A DNA stretch of 64,000 bases from CAVSMC01 sp963728935 (GTDB lineage: Bacteria; Pseudomonadota; Gammaproteobacteria; Burkholderiales; Casimicrobiaceae), in contig CAVSMC010000005.1 in NCBI GenBank assembly GCA_963728935.1, positions 62,001 through 126,000 on the forward strand, written 5' to 3'. Every line of letters begins with the position of its first letter. Positions within the stretch are counted from its first letter, which is position 1. The position numbers and the translations under genes are program-made. This document shows positions 47,003-55,775 of the stretch, piece after piece. The notes under the pieces were generated by a model. It saw nothing but the letters and a program-made list of their open reading frames with translations, had not been told where the DNA came from and ran no database searches.

Positions 47003-47795
47003 CTTGAGCAGGCAGAGCTTCCTAGGCTGCGCGAGCGATGCTCTCCTGGGTCGTCTGCGCGTTGCGATCGTAGGGCTCTGCGGTGGCGGTTCCCACATTG
47101 CCCAACAACTAGCGCATATCGGGATCGGACGATTCGTGCTGTACGACCCGGATATCGTCGAGCACAGCAACCTGAACCGCATGGTCGGAGCTGCCGCGTC
47201 CGACGCCGATTCTGGCCGTGCAAAGGTTGATGTAATTGCTCAGCGGATTCTCGCCGTCAATCCTGATGCCGAGGTCATCCGGTGCCGAGGTCGGTGGCAG
47301 CAACACGCCATGGAGCTGCGGGACGTGACCGCAGTCTTTGGATGCGTAGACAGCTACGTCGAGCGTGCCCAGCTGGAAACGATGTGCCGGCGCTTCCTAA
47401 TTCCGTATATCGACATCGGCATGGATGTGACCGGGACTAAGCTCGGGTATGCCATCTCAGGCCAAGTCATCGTGTCGATGCCGGGGCATCCCTGCATGCG
47501 TTGCATGGGGTTCTTGACGGACGAGCTGCTTTCGACCGAGGCGCAGAATTACGGGGCGGCGGGAGGTAAGCCGCAGGTAGTCTGGCCGAATGGTGTTCTC
47601 GCCTCGACCGCCGTCAGCAAGTTCGTTTCGATCGTGCTTCCTTGGCAGGGGGTGACACCGGCTGCCTTGATCACCGAGTACGACGGTAATACAAATCAGC
47701 TATTCGCCAGCAATCGTCTGCATTACTTACCGCCGGACCGCTGCCGTCACTTCGATGGGCTGCAGGACTTGGGAGATCCGTTCTTCAGCCTTTGA
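46995..47795 (+). CDS. E1-like ThiF-family adenylyltransferase
   Basis: The 266-residue protein has the nucleotide loop GLCGGGS at residues 27-33 and DPDIVEHSNLNRM at 51-63. A Cys-bearing strand FGCVDSYVERAQ and one CMRC zinc pair follow. It should adenylate the Ubl C-terminus. The start is a GTG overlapping the JAMM stop by eight bases. The catalytic cysteine is not certain. It is the last gene of the operon; non-coding sequence follows. Confidence 0.88.
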   Translation: MNDLSRQSFLGCASDALLGRLRVAIVGLCGGGSHIAQQLAHIGIGRFVLYDPDIVEHSNLNRMVGAAASDADSGRAKVDVIAQRILAVNPDAEVIRCRGRWQQHAMELRDVTAVFGCVDSYVERAQLETMCRRFLIPYIDIGMDVTGTKLGYAISGQVIVSMPGHPCMRCMGFLTDELLSTEAQNYGAAGGKPQVVWPNGVLASTAVSKFVSIVLPWQGVTPAALITEYDGNTNQLFASNRLHYLPPDRCRHFDGLQDLGDPFFSL

Positions 47796-47858
47796 TCGCA
47801 CAGCCACCTTCGTCGCGAAGAACCTTTCAGCGGAGTGCCGTGCTCCGCTAGCGCGCTG

Positions 47859-47903
47859 GCGACTCGCAACCAAACGCCCTAACGGTTGCCAGTTGCTGCT
47901 GCG
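47859..47903. repeat. Dispersed palindromic repeat, copy 3
   Basis: GCGACTCGCAACCAAACGCC joined to CTAACGGTTGCCAGTTGCTG contains GCAAC/GTTGC arms. It matches the copies at 37991 and 43811. Confidence 0.5.
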
Positions 47904-47932
47904 AAGGGTCTTGCTCTGCTGCGCGCGAGCCA

Positions 47933-47951
47933 AACCCGCGACCTTCGGGTT
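47933..47951 (+). terminator. Hairpin after the ubiquitin-like operon
   Basis: AACCCG and CGGGTT form a 6-bp stem with a 7-base loop, 138 bp after the E1-like stop. The T-run is missing, so its strength is unclear. Confidence 0.35.
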
Positions 47952-48358
47952 ATGAGGCGTGCCCAGACCGAAGTACAGTATTACTTATCAATGACTTGCA
48001 ACGCTTGCCAACCTCGAAACCAGCCACATCGGTCACAATTTGGTCACAGTCGACGTGAGTGAGGTCACAAAATAATGCGGGACGCGTGTAATGGGGGTGC
48101 ATCTAGCGGCGTGTCCATCGAATTGCGCGCGCATTATCGCGGGATTCGGGCTCGCTGAGGCCGAGAGGCAACACGGTTGCTTTCGAGGGAAACGTGGGCG
48201 TCAACAGGCTGGAACGGGCCAATTGGCCCGCAAGATTGTCCCGCAAACCGCAGCGGGAGATCGATGCAGCGGAAGATGCGCGGGCTGGTCGAGCAAGCGA
48301 AGCGTTGGTCCGGCACGTGGCCTCATTGCCTGCTTCCAATTTGGTACGCGCTCCACGG

Positions 48359-49837
48359 CTATAGCGCCATACATAGATACTTCACTTCCAGATAGTCCTC
48401 GACACCGTACTTCGACCCTTCGCGCCCGAGCCCCGATTCCTTGACACCGCCGAACGGTGCCACGGCCGTCGAGATCAATCCGGTGTTGATGCCGACGAGG
48501 CCGTACTCGAGCGCTTCGCCGACGCGCCACACGCGGCCGATGTCGCGCGAGTAGAAGTACGACGCGAGCCCGAACTCGGTGTCGTTCGCCATGCGGATCG
48601 CGTCTGCCTCTTCCTTGAAGCGGAATAGCGGCGCAACCGGCCCGAACGTTTCCTCGCGAGTCACCTTCATCGAATCGTTGACCCCGGTGATCACCGTCGG
48701 CTCGAAGAATCGTCCTCCGAGCGTGTGACGCTTGCCGCCGAGCACGACGCGTGCACCCTTCGACAACGCGTCGCCGACATGCTCCTCGACCTTCGCCACG
48801 GCCTTGTCGTCGATAAGCGGTCCGATGGTCACGCCCGGCTCCATCCCATTGCCCACCTTGAGCTTGCGCACTTTGTCGACCAGCTTGGCAGCGAACGCCT
48901 CGTACACCGAGTCCTGCACGAGAAGGCGGTTCGCGCATACGCACGTCTGCCCGGCATTGCGGTATTTCGAAGCGATGGCGCCGTCCACAGCGGCGTCGAG
49001 ATCGGCGTCGTCGAATACGATGAACGGCGCATTGCCGCCGAGCTCCATCGAAGTCTTCTTCACGGTGCCCGCGCACTGCTGTAGCAGCACCTTGCCGATC
49101 TCAGTTGAACCGGTGAAGCTCAGCTTGCGCACGATCGGATTGCGAGTCATCTCGCCACCGATCGCAGATGCGGAGCCGGTTACGACGCTGAACACGCCAT
49201 TCGGCACGCCGGCACGCTCGGCGAGCTCAGCCAGCGCGAGCGCCGAGAAGGGCGTCGCGCTCGCCGGCTTCAGCACCATCGTGCAGCCCGCAGCGAGCGC
49301 CGCGCCGGCCTTACGCGTGATCATCGCCGCAGGAAAGTTCCACGGAGTGATCGCGACGCAAACGCCGATCGGCTCTTTGATGACCACGAGACGTTTGTCG
49401 GCCTGATGCGGCGGAATCGTGTCGCCGTAGATGCGGCGTGCTTCCTCCGAGAACCACTCGATGAACGACGCCGCATATTCGATCTCACCGCGTGCTTCGC
49501 TGAGCGGCTTGCCCTGCTCGGCGGTCATCAGCACGGCGAGATCGTTCTGATTCGCCATGATCAGATCGTTCCAGCGGCGCAGGATGACCGAGCGCTCGCG
49601 CGCGGTCTTCGCCCGCCACGCCGGCCAGGCGGCGTTCGCGGCCTCGATTGCGCGGCGCGTCTCCGCTGCACCCATATTGGGTACGGTGCCGAGCGGTCGA
49701 CCCGTGGCGGGGTTTGATACCACAAGTTTCTTGCCAACGTCGGCGTCGTACCATCCGCCGTCGATGTAACACTGCTGACGGAAGAGCTTCATGTCCTTGA
49801 GCGTCGGCCCGTTGGGGAGTGCTTCGGGAGCGTTCAT
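48359..49837 (-). CDS. gabD: Succinate-semialdehyde-type NAD(P)+ aldehyde dehydrogenase
   Basis: The protein is 492 residues from ATG 49837 (MNAPEALPNGPTLK), which has GGAGAAA upstream; the longer ORF adds 32 unlikely residues. It has ITPWNFPAAMITRK (cofactor), ELGGNAPFIVFDDADLD with the general base, and NAGQTCVCANR with the catalytic cysteine. PFGGVKESGLGREGS near the end is typical of GabD. It oxidises succinate semialdehyde or a related aldehyde. It is a single gene. The exact substrate is inferred from overall similarity. Confidence 0.88.
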   Translation of the reverse strand: MNAPEALPNGPTLKDMKLFRQQCYIDGGWYDADVGKKLVVSNPATGRPLGTVPNMGAAETRRAIEAANAAWPAWRAKTARERSVILRRWNDLIMANQNDLAVLMTAEQGKPLSEARGEIEYAASFIEWFSEEARRIYGDTIPPHQADKRLVVIKEPIGVCVAITPWNFPAAMITRKAGAALAAGCTMVLKPASATPFSALALAELAERAGVPNGVFSVVTGSASAIGGEMTRNPIVRKLSFTGSTEIGKVLLQQCAGTVKKTSMELGGNAPFIVFDDADLDAAVDGAIASKYRNAGQTCVCANRLLVQDSVYEAFAAKLVDKVRKLKVGNGMEPGVTIGPLIDDKAVAKVEEHVGDALSKGARVVLGGKRHTLGGRFFEPTVITGVNDSMKVTREETFGPVAPLFRFKEEADAIRMANDTEFGLASYFYSRDIGRVWRVGEALEYGLVGINTGLISTAVAPFGGVKESGLGREGSKYGVEDYLEVKYLCMAL

Positions 49838-50299
49838 AAGATTTCTCCGGGGACTATGGGGAACCACGACCGGTAGAGTTGGCGGCAAAGGGGCCAGCGG
49901 CAGGTCAGCGAATGCCACGGCTGGCATCGCCATTGGGTTTGCGCGTGCATAATTATCCGCCTAGACCTATTAGCGGCACATTTTGCTCGACAGCTGACCG
50001 GAGACTTTCTCGCTCACGCACCGCATATCCAGCGGTTCGTTGCAGCGCCGCCCCAAACAGTGGCACGACCAAATTAATCCATCGTTCATTGACCTGAACG
50101 ATGCGCGAAGCGCGCCGCCGCAGCCTCTTCGATATCTGAAAAAGGCAATTTGGGATCTTCATAACTCAATACCGTGAAACCGCCTTGCACCGGATCGCGA
50201 CTTCGGCCCCGATACTGTGGCCGGTCTTCGAAATGCTTTCGCGCGAGCAGTCGGTGAAACCTCGTTCACCTGATGCGTTTCGAGCCGCTCCGCGATGAC
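49838..50299. other. 462-bp intergenic region
   Basis: The first part is the leader of the dehydrogenase. I see no gene or clear repeat; short ORFs here have no domain. Confidence 0.35.
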
Positions 50300-51040
50300 C
50301 TAGAACGATATGCCGCCGCTAACTTCGAGCGCTACGCCATTGACGAAGCTGGCGTCGTCACTGGCCAGAAACGCATAGACCGATGCCACCTCTTCTGGTG
50401 TCCCGAGGCGGCGTAGCCAACAAATGGCCTTGCGTTCTTCTATCTTCTCGTTCGGCACCGATGCCAGCATCTCCGTAGCGATTACCCCCGGGCAAACGGC
50501 ATTCACACGTATACCCTTGCTCCCGAGCTCGCGCGCCCACGTCAACGTGAGACCGACGACTCCGGCCTTAGAAGCCGCGTAGTTCGATTGCCCAAAATTC
50601 CCGTATATACCGGCGATGCTGGACGCGTTGAGAATCACGCCGCGGCCTTGCTCAATCATATGGCTTACGACAGCCTGCGCACAGTTGAAGATGCCCTTCA
50701 GATTTACGGCAATGACTGCATCGAACTGTGCTTCGGTCATCTTCAACAATCGCGCATCCATTACGATTCCGGCGTTGTTGACGAGCACATCGACTCGGCC
50801 GTGTCGTTTTAGCGTTGACGAGACCATGTCATCTACTTGCGCGCGGTTCGTCACGTCGATCACATGAGCGTCCGCGCGGCCTCCCGTCGCCCGAATATCT
50901 TCAGTAGCTGTCTCGAGAAGTTCGCGATGCACGTCGCAAAGAACCACCGCCGATCCCTCGGAACAGAATCGTCTGGCTGTGGCAAGGCCAATGCCGCGGG
51001 CGGCACCCGTGACGATGGATACCTTGTTGGAAAGACGCAT
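50300..51040 (-). CDS. FabG-like short-chain dehydrogenase/reductase (A)
   Basis: The 246-residue protein has the Rossmann motif TGAARGIG at residues 12-19, NNAG in VLVNNAGIV, the catalytic serine in NASSIAG and YAASK (Tyr and Lys). The end EVSGGISF is also typical. It is closest in form to 3-oxoacyl reductases. It lies 85 bp after the BKACE gene on the same strand and probably ends the long operon. Confidence 0.9.
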   Translation of the reverse strand: MRLSNKVSIVTGAARGIGLATARRFCSEGSAVVLCDVHRELLETATEDIRATGGRADAHVIDVTNRAQVDDMVSSTLKRHGRVDVLVNNAGIVMDARLLKMTEAQFDAVIAVNLKGIFNCAQAVVSHMIEQGRGVILNASSIAGIYGNFGQSNYAASKAGVVGLTLTWARELGSKGIRVNAVCPGVIATEMLASVPNEKIEERKAICWLRRLGTPEEVASVYAFLASDDASFVNGVALEVSGGISF

Positions 51041-51124
51041 CGCTGCACCCCTGTATCGTTAGCTACGCCATCCGCTCGGGCAATGGTCGTTGCGCCAGCT
51101 GCATGCAATCAGCTTGAGTCACAT

Positions 51125-52063
51125 TCAAAAAGCGACGTTGTCCTTGCCCTTGAGCGCGAGCATTGCGCGCGCTTCGTTCGGTGTGGCTATCTCCAGCGAC
51201 AACTCGCCGAGAATTCTACGGATCTGCGCGACTTGCTCGGCATTGCTCTGCGCGAGCTGTCCTTTACGCAGATAGATGCTGTCCTCGAGACCGACGCGGC
51301 AATGGCCGCCCATGACGGCGCCCATCGTGATGAGTCCCATCTGATGTCGCCCGGCACCCAAGATCGACCAGTGGTAATCGTCTCCGAAGAGATGATCGGC
51401 GATACGCCGCATATGCATCAGATTCTCGGTGTCCGGCCCGATGCCACCGAGAATGCCGAAGATCGTCTGCACTAGCATCGGCGGCTTCACGAGCCCGCGG
51501 TCGACGAAGTGCGCGAGGTTGTACAGGTGCCCTACGTCGTAGCACTCGAACTCGAAGCGCGTGCCGCATTCTTCGCCTAGGTGCTGCAGCGAAAACTCGA
51601 TGTCCTTGTATGTGTTGCGGAAGATGAAGTCGCGCGTGTTCTCAAGATACTGCGGCTCCCAGGCGTATTTCCATTCCCGGTGTTTGGCCGTGAGATGGAA
51701 CAGACCGAAGTTCATCGAGCCCATGTTGAGCGAGCACATTTCGGGCTTAGCGACCAGCGGCGCCTCGAGCCGCTGCTGAACGGTCATGTTGTGTCCGCCG
51801 CCGGTCGTGATGTTGATCACGGCGTCTGTCTCCGCCTTGATCTGGGGCAGGAATTGCATGAAGACCTTCGGGTCCGGCGTAGGGCGTCCGTCGTTGGGGT
51901 CGCGCGCGTGCAAGTGGATGATTGCCGCGCCGGCCTTCCACGCGGCGATCGACTCCGAAGCGATCTGCGCCGGCGTGATCGGCAGGTGTGGCGTCATCGT
52001 GGGCGTGTGAATCGCGCCGGTGACGGCGCACGTGATGATGACTTTCTTGCGTGGGGCTGCCAT
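51125..52063 (-). CDS. BKACE-family beta-keto acid cleavage enzyme (DUF849)
   Basis: The 312-residue protein has IIHLHARDPNDGRPTPD (zinc histidines), INITTGGGHNMT, the FEFECYDVGHL motif with a metal glutamate-like position, and a late GGHCRVGLEDSIYL. The family condenses a beta-keto acid with acetyl-CoA to give acetoacetate and a new CoA ester. It follows a 3-hydroxyacyl-CoA-type dehydrogenase gene by 24 bp, which would make its keto-acid substrate. That order is known from carnitine-type pathways, but the substrate here is not known. Confidence 0.92.
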   Translation of the reverse strand: MAAPRKKVIITCAVTGAIHTPTMTPHLPITPAQIASESIAAWKAGAAIIHLHARDPNDGRPTPDPKVFMQFLPQIKAETDAVINITTGGGHNMTVQQRLEAPLVAKPEMCSLNMGSMNFGLFHLTAKHREWKYAWEPQYLENTRDFIFRNTYKDIEFSLQHLGEECGTRFEFECYDVGHLYNLAHFVDRGLVKPPMLVQTIFGILGGIGPDTENLMHMRRIADHLFGDDYHWSILGAGRHQMGLITMGAVMGGHCRVGLEDSIYLRKGQLAQSNAEQVAQIRRILGELSLEIATPNEARAMLALKGKDNVAF

Positions 52064-52087
52064 GTCGTCTCTCCTCAGTAATCAATC

Positions 52088-53038
52088 TTACGTCGCCGCG
52101 CGCCGTTTGTGCGCAACGAGGTCCATCAACCGACGGTCGCGCCATCTGCTCCGCGGTGCCAGTTCGCGCTCGTCGAGCAACGCCCTGCGTTCGGCTTCGA
52201 TGCCGCGCACGAGCATTTCGTCCCAACGCAGCGGCGTGCGCTCCTCATCCATTGCAAAGTACAGGGGACCGTAGCGCGCGCAGTAGTCGGCGATACCGCC
52301 CGGGGCATTGAGATCGATCGTCTCGAACGGTCCCATGAACGACCACCGCAGCCCGAGCCCGTCGCGCACCGTCTTGTCGAGATCGTCGACCGACACGTAA
52401 CCGTCGGCGTACAGACGGAAGGCTTCGGCGAGCAGCGCGCCCTGCAGGCGGTTGACGATGAAGCCCTGTGTTTCCTTGCGCACGACGATCGGCACCTGAC
52501 CTGCCCCTTCGTGCAGCGCCTTCGCAAGCTCGACGACGTCCGGGGCCGTCCACGGCGCGGGCGCGAGCTCAACCAGGGGAACGAGATGCGGCGGATTGAC
52601 GGGATGTGCGACGAGGCACCGCGAGCGGCCGTCGAGCGCCGCACTCCAACGCGATGCCAGAATGCCCGACGTCGAGCTTGCGAGCACTGTGGACGGTGTG
52701 GCGACGCGGTCCATCTGCGCGAACAGCGCCTGCTTGGCCGCGAGATTCTCGGCGATGTTCTCCTGAACATATACGGCGCCGTCGAGCGCCTGCGCGAGCG
52801 TGGACGCGGTCGTGACGCGCTCCAGCACGCGAGCGGGCGTCTCATCAAGCAGGCCGGCCTGCTCGAGCCCCTCGAGCGCCGGCAAGATTGCAGCGCGACC
52901 GTGCTCGACCGCATGCACGTCGGCGTCGAACAGCGCAACTTTGTGCCCGGCACGCGCGAACACGATCGCCCATGACCGTCCGATTAACCCTGCGCCCACG
53001 ACGGCGATCTTCGCGTCATTCGCTGCAATCGCGCTCAT
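52088..53038 (-). CDS. 3-hydroxyacyl-CoA / L-carnitine-type dehydrogenase
   Basis: The protein is 316 residues from ATG 53038 (MSAIAANDAKIAVV), which overlaps the preceding stop. It has the NAD loop VVGAGLIGRSW, ASSTSGI, and the active-site HPVNPPHLVPLVE with the catalytic histidine. GFIVNRLQGALLAEAFRL begins the C-terminal domain. The size and motifs match carnitine dehydrogenase and lambda-crystallin-type enzymes better than FadB. It would make the keto acid used by the next gene. Confidence 0.85.
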   Translation of the reverse strand: MSAIAANDAKIAVVGAGLIGRSWAIVFARAGHKVALFDADVHAVEHGRAAILPALEGLEQAGLLDETPARVLERVTTASTLAQALDGAVYVQENIAENLAAKQALFAQMDRVATPSTVLASSTSGILASRWSAALDGRSRCLVAHPVNPPHLVPLVELAPAPWTAPDVVELAKALHEGAGQVPIVVRKETQGFIVNRLQGALLAEAFRLYADGYVSVDDLDKTVRDGLGLRWSFMGPFETIDLNAPGGIADYCARYGPLYFAMDEERTPLRWDEMLVRGIEAERRALLDERELAPRSRWRDRRLMDLVAHKRRAAT

Positions 53039-53811
53039 GCCATCGTCTCCACGTTGGCGCACACCGACAGCTCCTGGCCGCTTATATTCGCCCCGGCCCG
53101 TGAGGCGAGAAACACGGCCATGTTGGCGATGTCGTCCACGCTCACCATCCGCCGCAGCGATACGTGCGCGAGAACCTGATTGCGCGCTTCGTCAGCGCTG
53201 ACGCCGCGCGCATGCGCCCGCGCGGCGATCACCTTCTCGATGCGCTCGCCTGCGACGAGACCCGGCTCGATTGCATTGACGCGAATGTTCGCAGGGCCGA
53301 GCTCCATCGCCAGACTCTTGGTAAATCCGATGACCGCCCATTTCGCGGAGGCGTACGGCGTGCGCAGCGGGAATCCGAGGCGGCCTGCCACTGACGACAG
53401 ATTGACGATCGATCCGCCGCCGGCGGCCTTCAGCAAAGGCACCGCACGGCGCGTGCAGTAGAACATGCCGTTCAGATCCACCGCGATCGTGCGGTCCCAG
53501 TCGGCGATCGCGATGTCTTCGACGCCTGCCGTCGGACCGGCGATGCCCGCGTTGTTGACGAGGACGTCGAGCCCGCCGAGATGCGCGCTGGCCGCGTCGA
53601 AGAGCGTGTCGACCGCGCGCGGGTCGGAAACATCGGCGACGCAACCACCGATTGCGCGCTCGCCCGAGACCATCGCGTCGAGCGCGCGTGCGTCGACGTC
53701 ACAGATAAACACACGGGCGCCGGCTGCGACGAATGCTTCTGCAATGGCGCGGCCGATTCCCGCAGCTCCCGCCGTCACGACCACTCGCTGGTCCTTGCAC
53801 GAAATATCCAT
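53035..53811 (-). CDS. Short-chain dehydrogenase/reductase (B)
   Basis: The 258-residue protein has TAGAAGIG, VNNAGIAGP, NLSSVAG and YASAKWAV, the complete SDR set. It has RARAGAN and VCANVETMA near its end, which differs from the other two SDRs in the operon. The substrate is unknown; a sugar acid or hydroxy acid is plausible from context. Its stop overlaps the start of the hydroxyacyl dehydrogenase. Confidence 0.9.
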   Translation of the reverse strand: MDISCKDQRVVVTAGAAGIGRAIAEAFVAAGARVFICDVDARALDAMVSGERAIGGCVADVSDPRAVDTLFDAASAHLGGLDVLVNNAGIAGPTAGVEDIAIADWDRTIAVDLNGMFYCTRRAVPLLKAAGGGSIVNLSSVAGRLGFPLRTPYASAKWAVIGFTKSLAMELGPANIRVNAIEPGLVAGERIEKVIAARAHARGVSADEARNQVLAHVSLRRMVSVDDIANMAVFLASRAGANISGQELSVCANVETMA

Positions 53812-53843
53812 GATTCGTTCCGATCGATGAATGCCAAAAGCGT

Positions 53844-54608
53844 TCAGCGGGCGCCCGAGATGTCGACGATCGCGCCGGTGACGTACGACGCTTGCGCCGA
53901 TAGCAGCCAGACGATCGCTGACGCGACTTCATCCGGAGTCCCGATCCGTCCCATCGGCACGGTGACGACGAGCTTCTGCAACCGATCGGCAGCACCGCCG
54001 CTCGCGTGGATCTCGGTGTCGATGAGACCCGGCCGAACGGCGTTCACGCGAATGCCGTCGGCGCCGACTTCACGAGCGAGGCCGATGGTCATGATGTCCA
54101 TCGCGGCTTTCGACGCGGCGTAATGGACCCATTCGCCGCTGCCCCCGAGCACCGCGGCGCGTGACGACACGTTGACGATCGCACCGCCCGCACCGCCGCG
54201 GCGCGTGGACATCCGCCTGATCGCCTCTCTCGCGCAAAAGAAGCAGCCGCCGACGTTGACGCCAAGCACCTCGTGCAACGTCGCGGCATCGAGATCGGCA
54301 ACCATGCTGGCGCGCCCCGTCATGCCCGCGTTGTTGACGAGCGCGCGTAACGATCCGAGCTCGCGATCGGCGGTGTCGAAAAGGCGCACGACGTCCGCTT
54401 CAACGGATGTGTCGCCCTGTACGGCGATCGCGCGGCCGCCCGAGCCTACAATCGCGTCGACGAGTGCTTGCGCGTCGTCTCGCCGCTGACGGTAATTCAC
54501 GCACACCGCGTAGCCGGCCGCGGCGGCGGCGCGCACCGTCGCCGCGCCGATGCCGCGTCCACCGCCGGTGACGATCAGTGCGCCGAGGTTCGGATCGTCC
54601 GATGCCAT
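53844..54608 (-). CDS. Short-chain dehydrogenase/reductase (C)
   Basis: The 254-residue protein has TGGGRGIG, VNNAGMTG, NVSSRAA and YAASKAAMD, all complete. The end YVTGAIVDISGAR is usual for the SDR family. It follows the GH88-like gene by three bases and precedes SDR (B) by 32 bp. Confidence 0.9.
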   Translation of the reverse strand: MASDDPNLGALIVTGGGRGIGAATVRAAAAAGYAVCVNYRQRRDDAQALVDAIVGSGGRAIAVQGDTSVEADVVRLFDTADRELGSLRALVNNAGMTGRASMVADLDAATLHEVLGVNVGGCFFCAREAIRRMSTRRGGAGGAIVNVSSRAAVLGGSGEWVHYAASKAAMDIMTIGLAREVGADGIRVNAVRPGLIDTEIHASGGAADRLQKLVVTVPMGRIGTPDEVASAIVWLLSAQASYVTGAIVDISGAR

Positions 54609-54611
54609 CGC

Positions 54612-55772
54612 TCAGTCCCGCCGAAGTCGAAACACCTGCGACGCGGGGCGCAAACGGCGGTGCAGCATCTCGAGGAGCCAGTAGTTGCCATACGGCATCA
54701 CGTCCTGCAACGGAAACAGTCCATTCCAGCGTGTCCTGCCGTCACCGACGCCCCAGCTTCCGTGCAGCACGACGCCGCCGGGTGAAACGTAGCTGCGAAG
54801 GATCTCCTCTTCGCAGCGCGAAGCAACGGCGCGACATTCGTCAGCGTCAATACCGAGATCGGCGCAACGGCGCAGCGCAACGGCCGCAATCAGCGTGCCG
54901 CACGAGTCGCGCGGAATCTCACCGATGCGCGGATCGTCGAAATCGTAATACAGCACACCGTCGGCCGGCACGCGCGCGCGATACCAGCGCGCTGCGTGGG
55001 TCAACGCTTCCCCGATACGCGAGTCGTCGAACGCTTCCACGCACGACGCGAGGCTGTGCAGCATCCACGCCTGTGCCCGCGCCCACGTCGAGGTTGGCCT
55101 GTGGCCCTGCGACGTGTCCGTGCGCGTGATCGCCCCCGATCGGTCGAAGAACAGGCGGTGCTGTACCGAACCGTCCTCACGCAGCATGCCGGCGTCGAGG
55201 CTCTTGTGCACGTGCCGGCGCAGCCGTTCGATGTCGGCTTCGCCGTAGCGGTGTGCCCACAGGATGGGCAGCAGACACGCCGGCGTCTCCGAGACGAACG
55301 CGTCCTGCCAGTTGCTTTGCCAGTAGAGTCCCGCGCTCTCGCAATAGAGATCCTCCATTGCGCGCGCTCTTTTCATCGCCGCTTCGCGCAGCCGCGGATC
55401 GCCGGTGATCTCATAGCCGGCGCAGATCGCGTAGTACACGTCGAACCCGATGTTGCCACGATCGACGCGCTGCCCTTCGAGCGCACCGGAAATACGCATC
55501 GCGAGCGCGCGCGCCGCATCGCGGAACAGCAACGTGCCCGTCAAGTCGTAGAGCAGCCACAGACGGCCGGCGAGAAACCCGGCCCAGCGGAATCCGCGTC
55601 CCGGCAGATAGCCTTGCTCGATCGCGTAACCGCCGGTGCGAGTGTTGAGCTGCGGGAACGCGTCGTCCGACGACGCGAGAATCTTGCGGCACACAGGACC
55701 CGCGCCGGCCGCGCACGCCTCGAGTGTTTCGGTTGCCGCATCGTCGCTGATCGCGTCTGCTAAATCGTTCAT
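54612..55772 (-). CDS. GH88/GH105-like unsaturated glucuronyl hydrolase-type protein
   Basis: The 386-residue protein has helical repeats of an (alpha/alpha)6 barrel: GYLPGRGFRWAGFLAGRLW, RVDRGNIGFDVYYAI, the typical STWARAQAWMLHSLA, and a late GVGDGRTRWNGLFPLQDVM. Members of this group cleave unsaturated uronyl units from oligosaccharides. I cannot confirm both catalytic aspartates by eye. No signal peptide is seen, so it would be cytoplasmic. It sits between the TctC gene and two SDR genes. Confidence 0.72.
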   Translation of the reverse strand: MNDLADAISDDAATETLEACAAGAGPVCRKILASSDDAFPQLNTRTGGYAIEQGYLPGRGFRWAGFLAGRLWLLYDLTGTLLFRDAARALAMRISGALEGQRVDRGNIGFDVYYAICAGYEITGDPRLREAAMKRARAMEDLYCESAGLYWQSNWQDAFVSETPACLLPILWAHRYGEADIERLRRHVHKSLDAGMLREDGSVQHRLFFDRSGAITRTDTSQGHRPTSTWARAQAWMLHSLASCVEAFDDSRIGEALTHAARWYRARVPADGVLYYDFDDPRIGEIPRDSCGTLIAAVALRRCADLGIDADECRAVASRCEEEILRSYVSPGGVVLHGSWGVGDGRTRWNGLFPLQDVMPYGNYWLLEMLHRRLRPASQVFRLRRD

Positions 55773-55775
55773 GCT

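Larger units (their letters stand above)
47796..48358. other. 563-bp intergenic region with a palindromic repeat and a hairpin
   Basis: The region separates the E1-like gene from the aldehyde dehydrogenase. Beyond the repeat at 47859 and the hairpin at 47933 I see no gene. A plus-strand ORF at 48091 has no domain and lies partly under the dehydrogenase. Confidence 0.4.

Noticed and set aside
48091..48444. 117-codon plus-strand ORF
   Set aside because: It has no domain features and runs under the 3' end of the aldehyde dehydrogenase gene.
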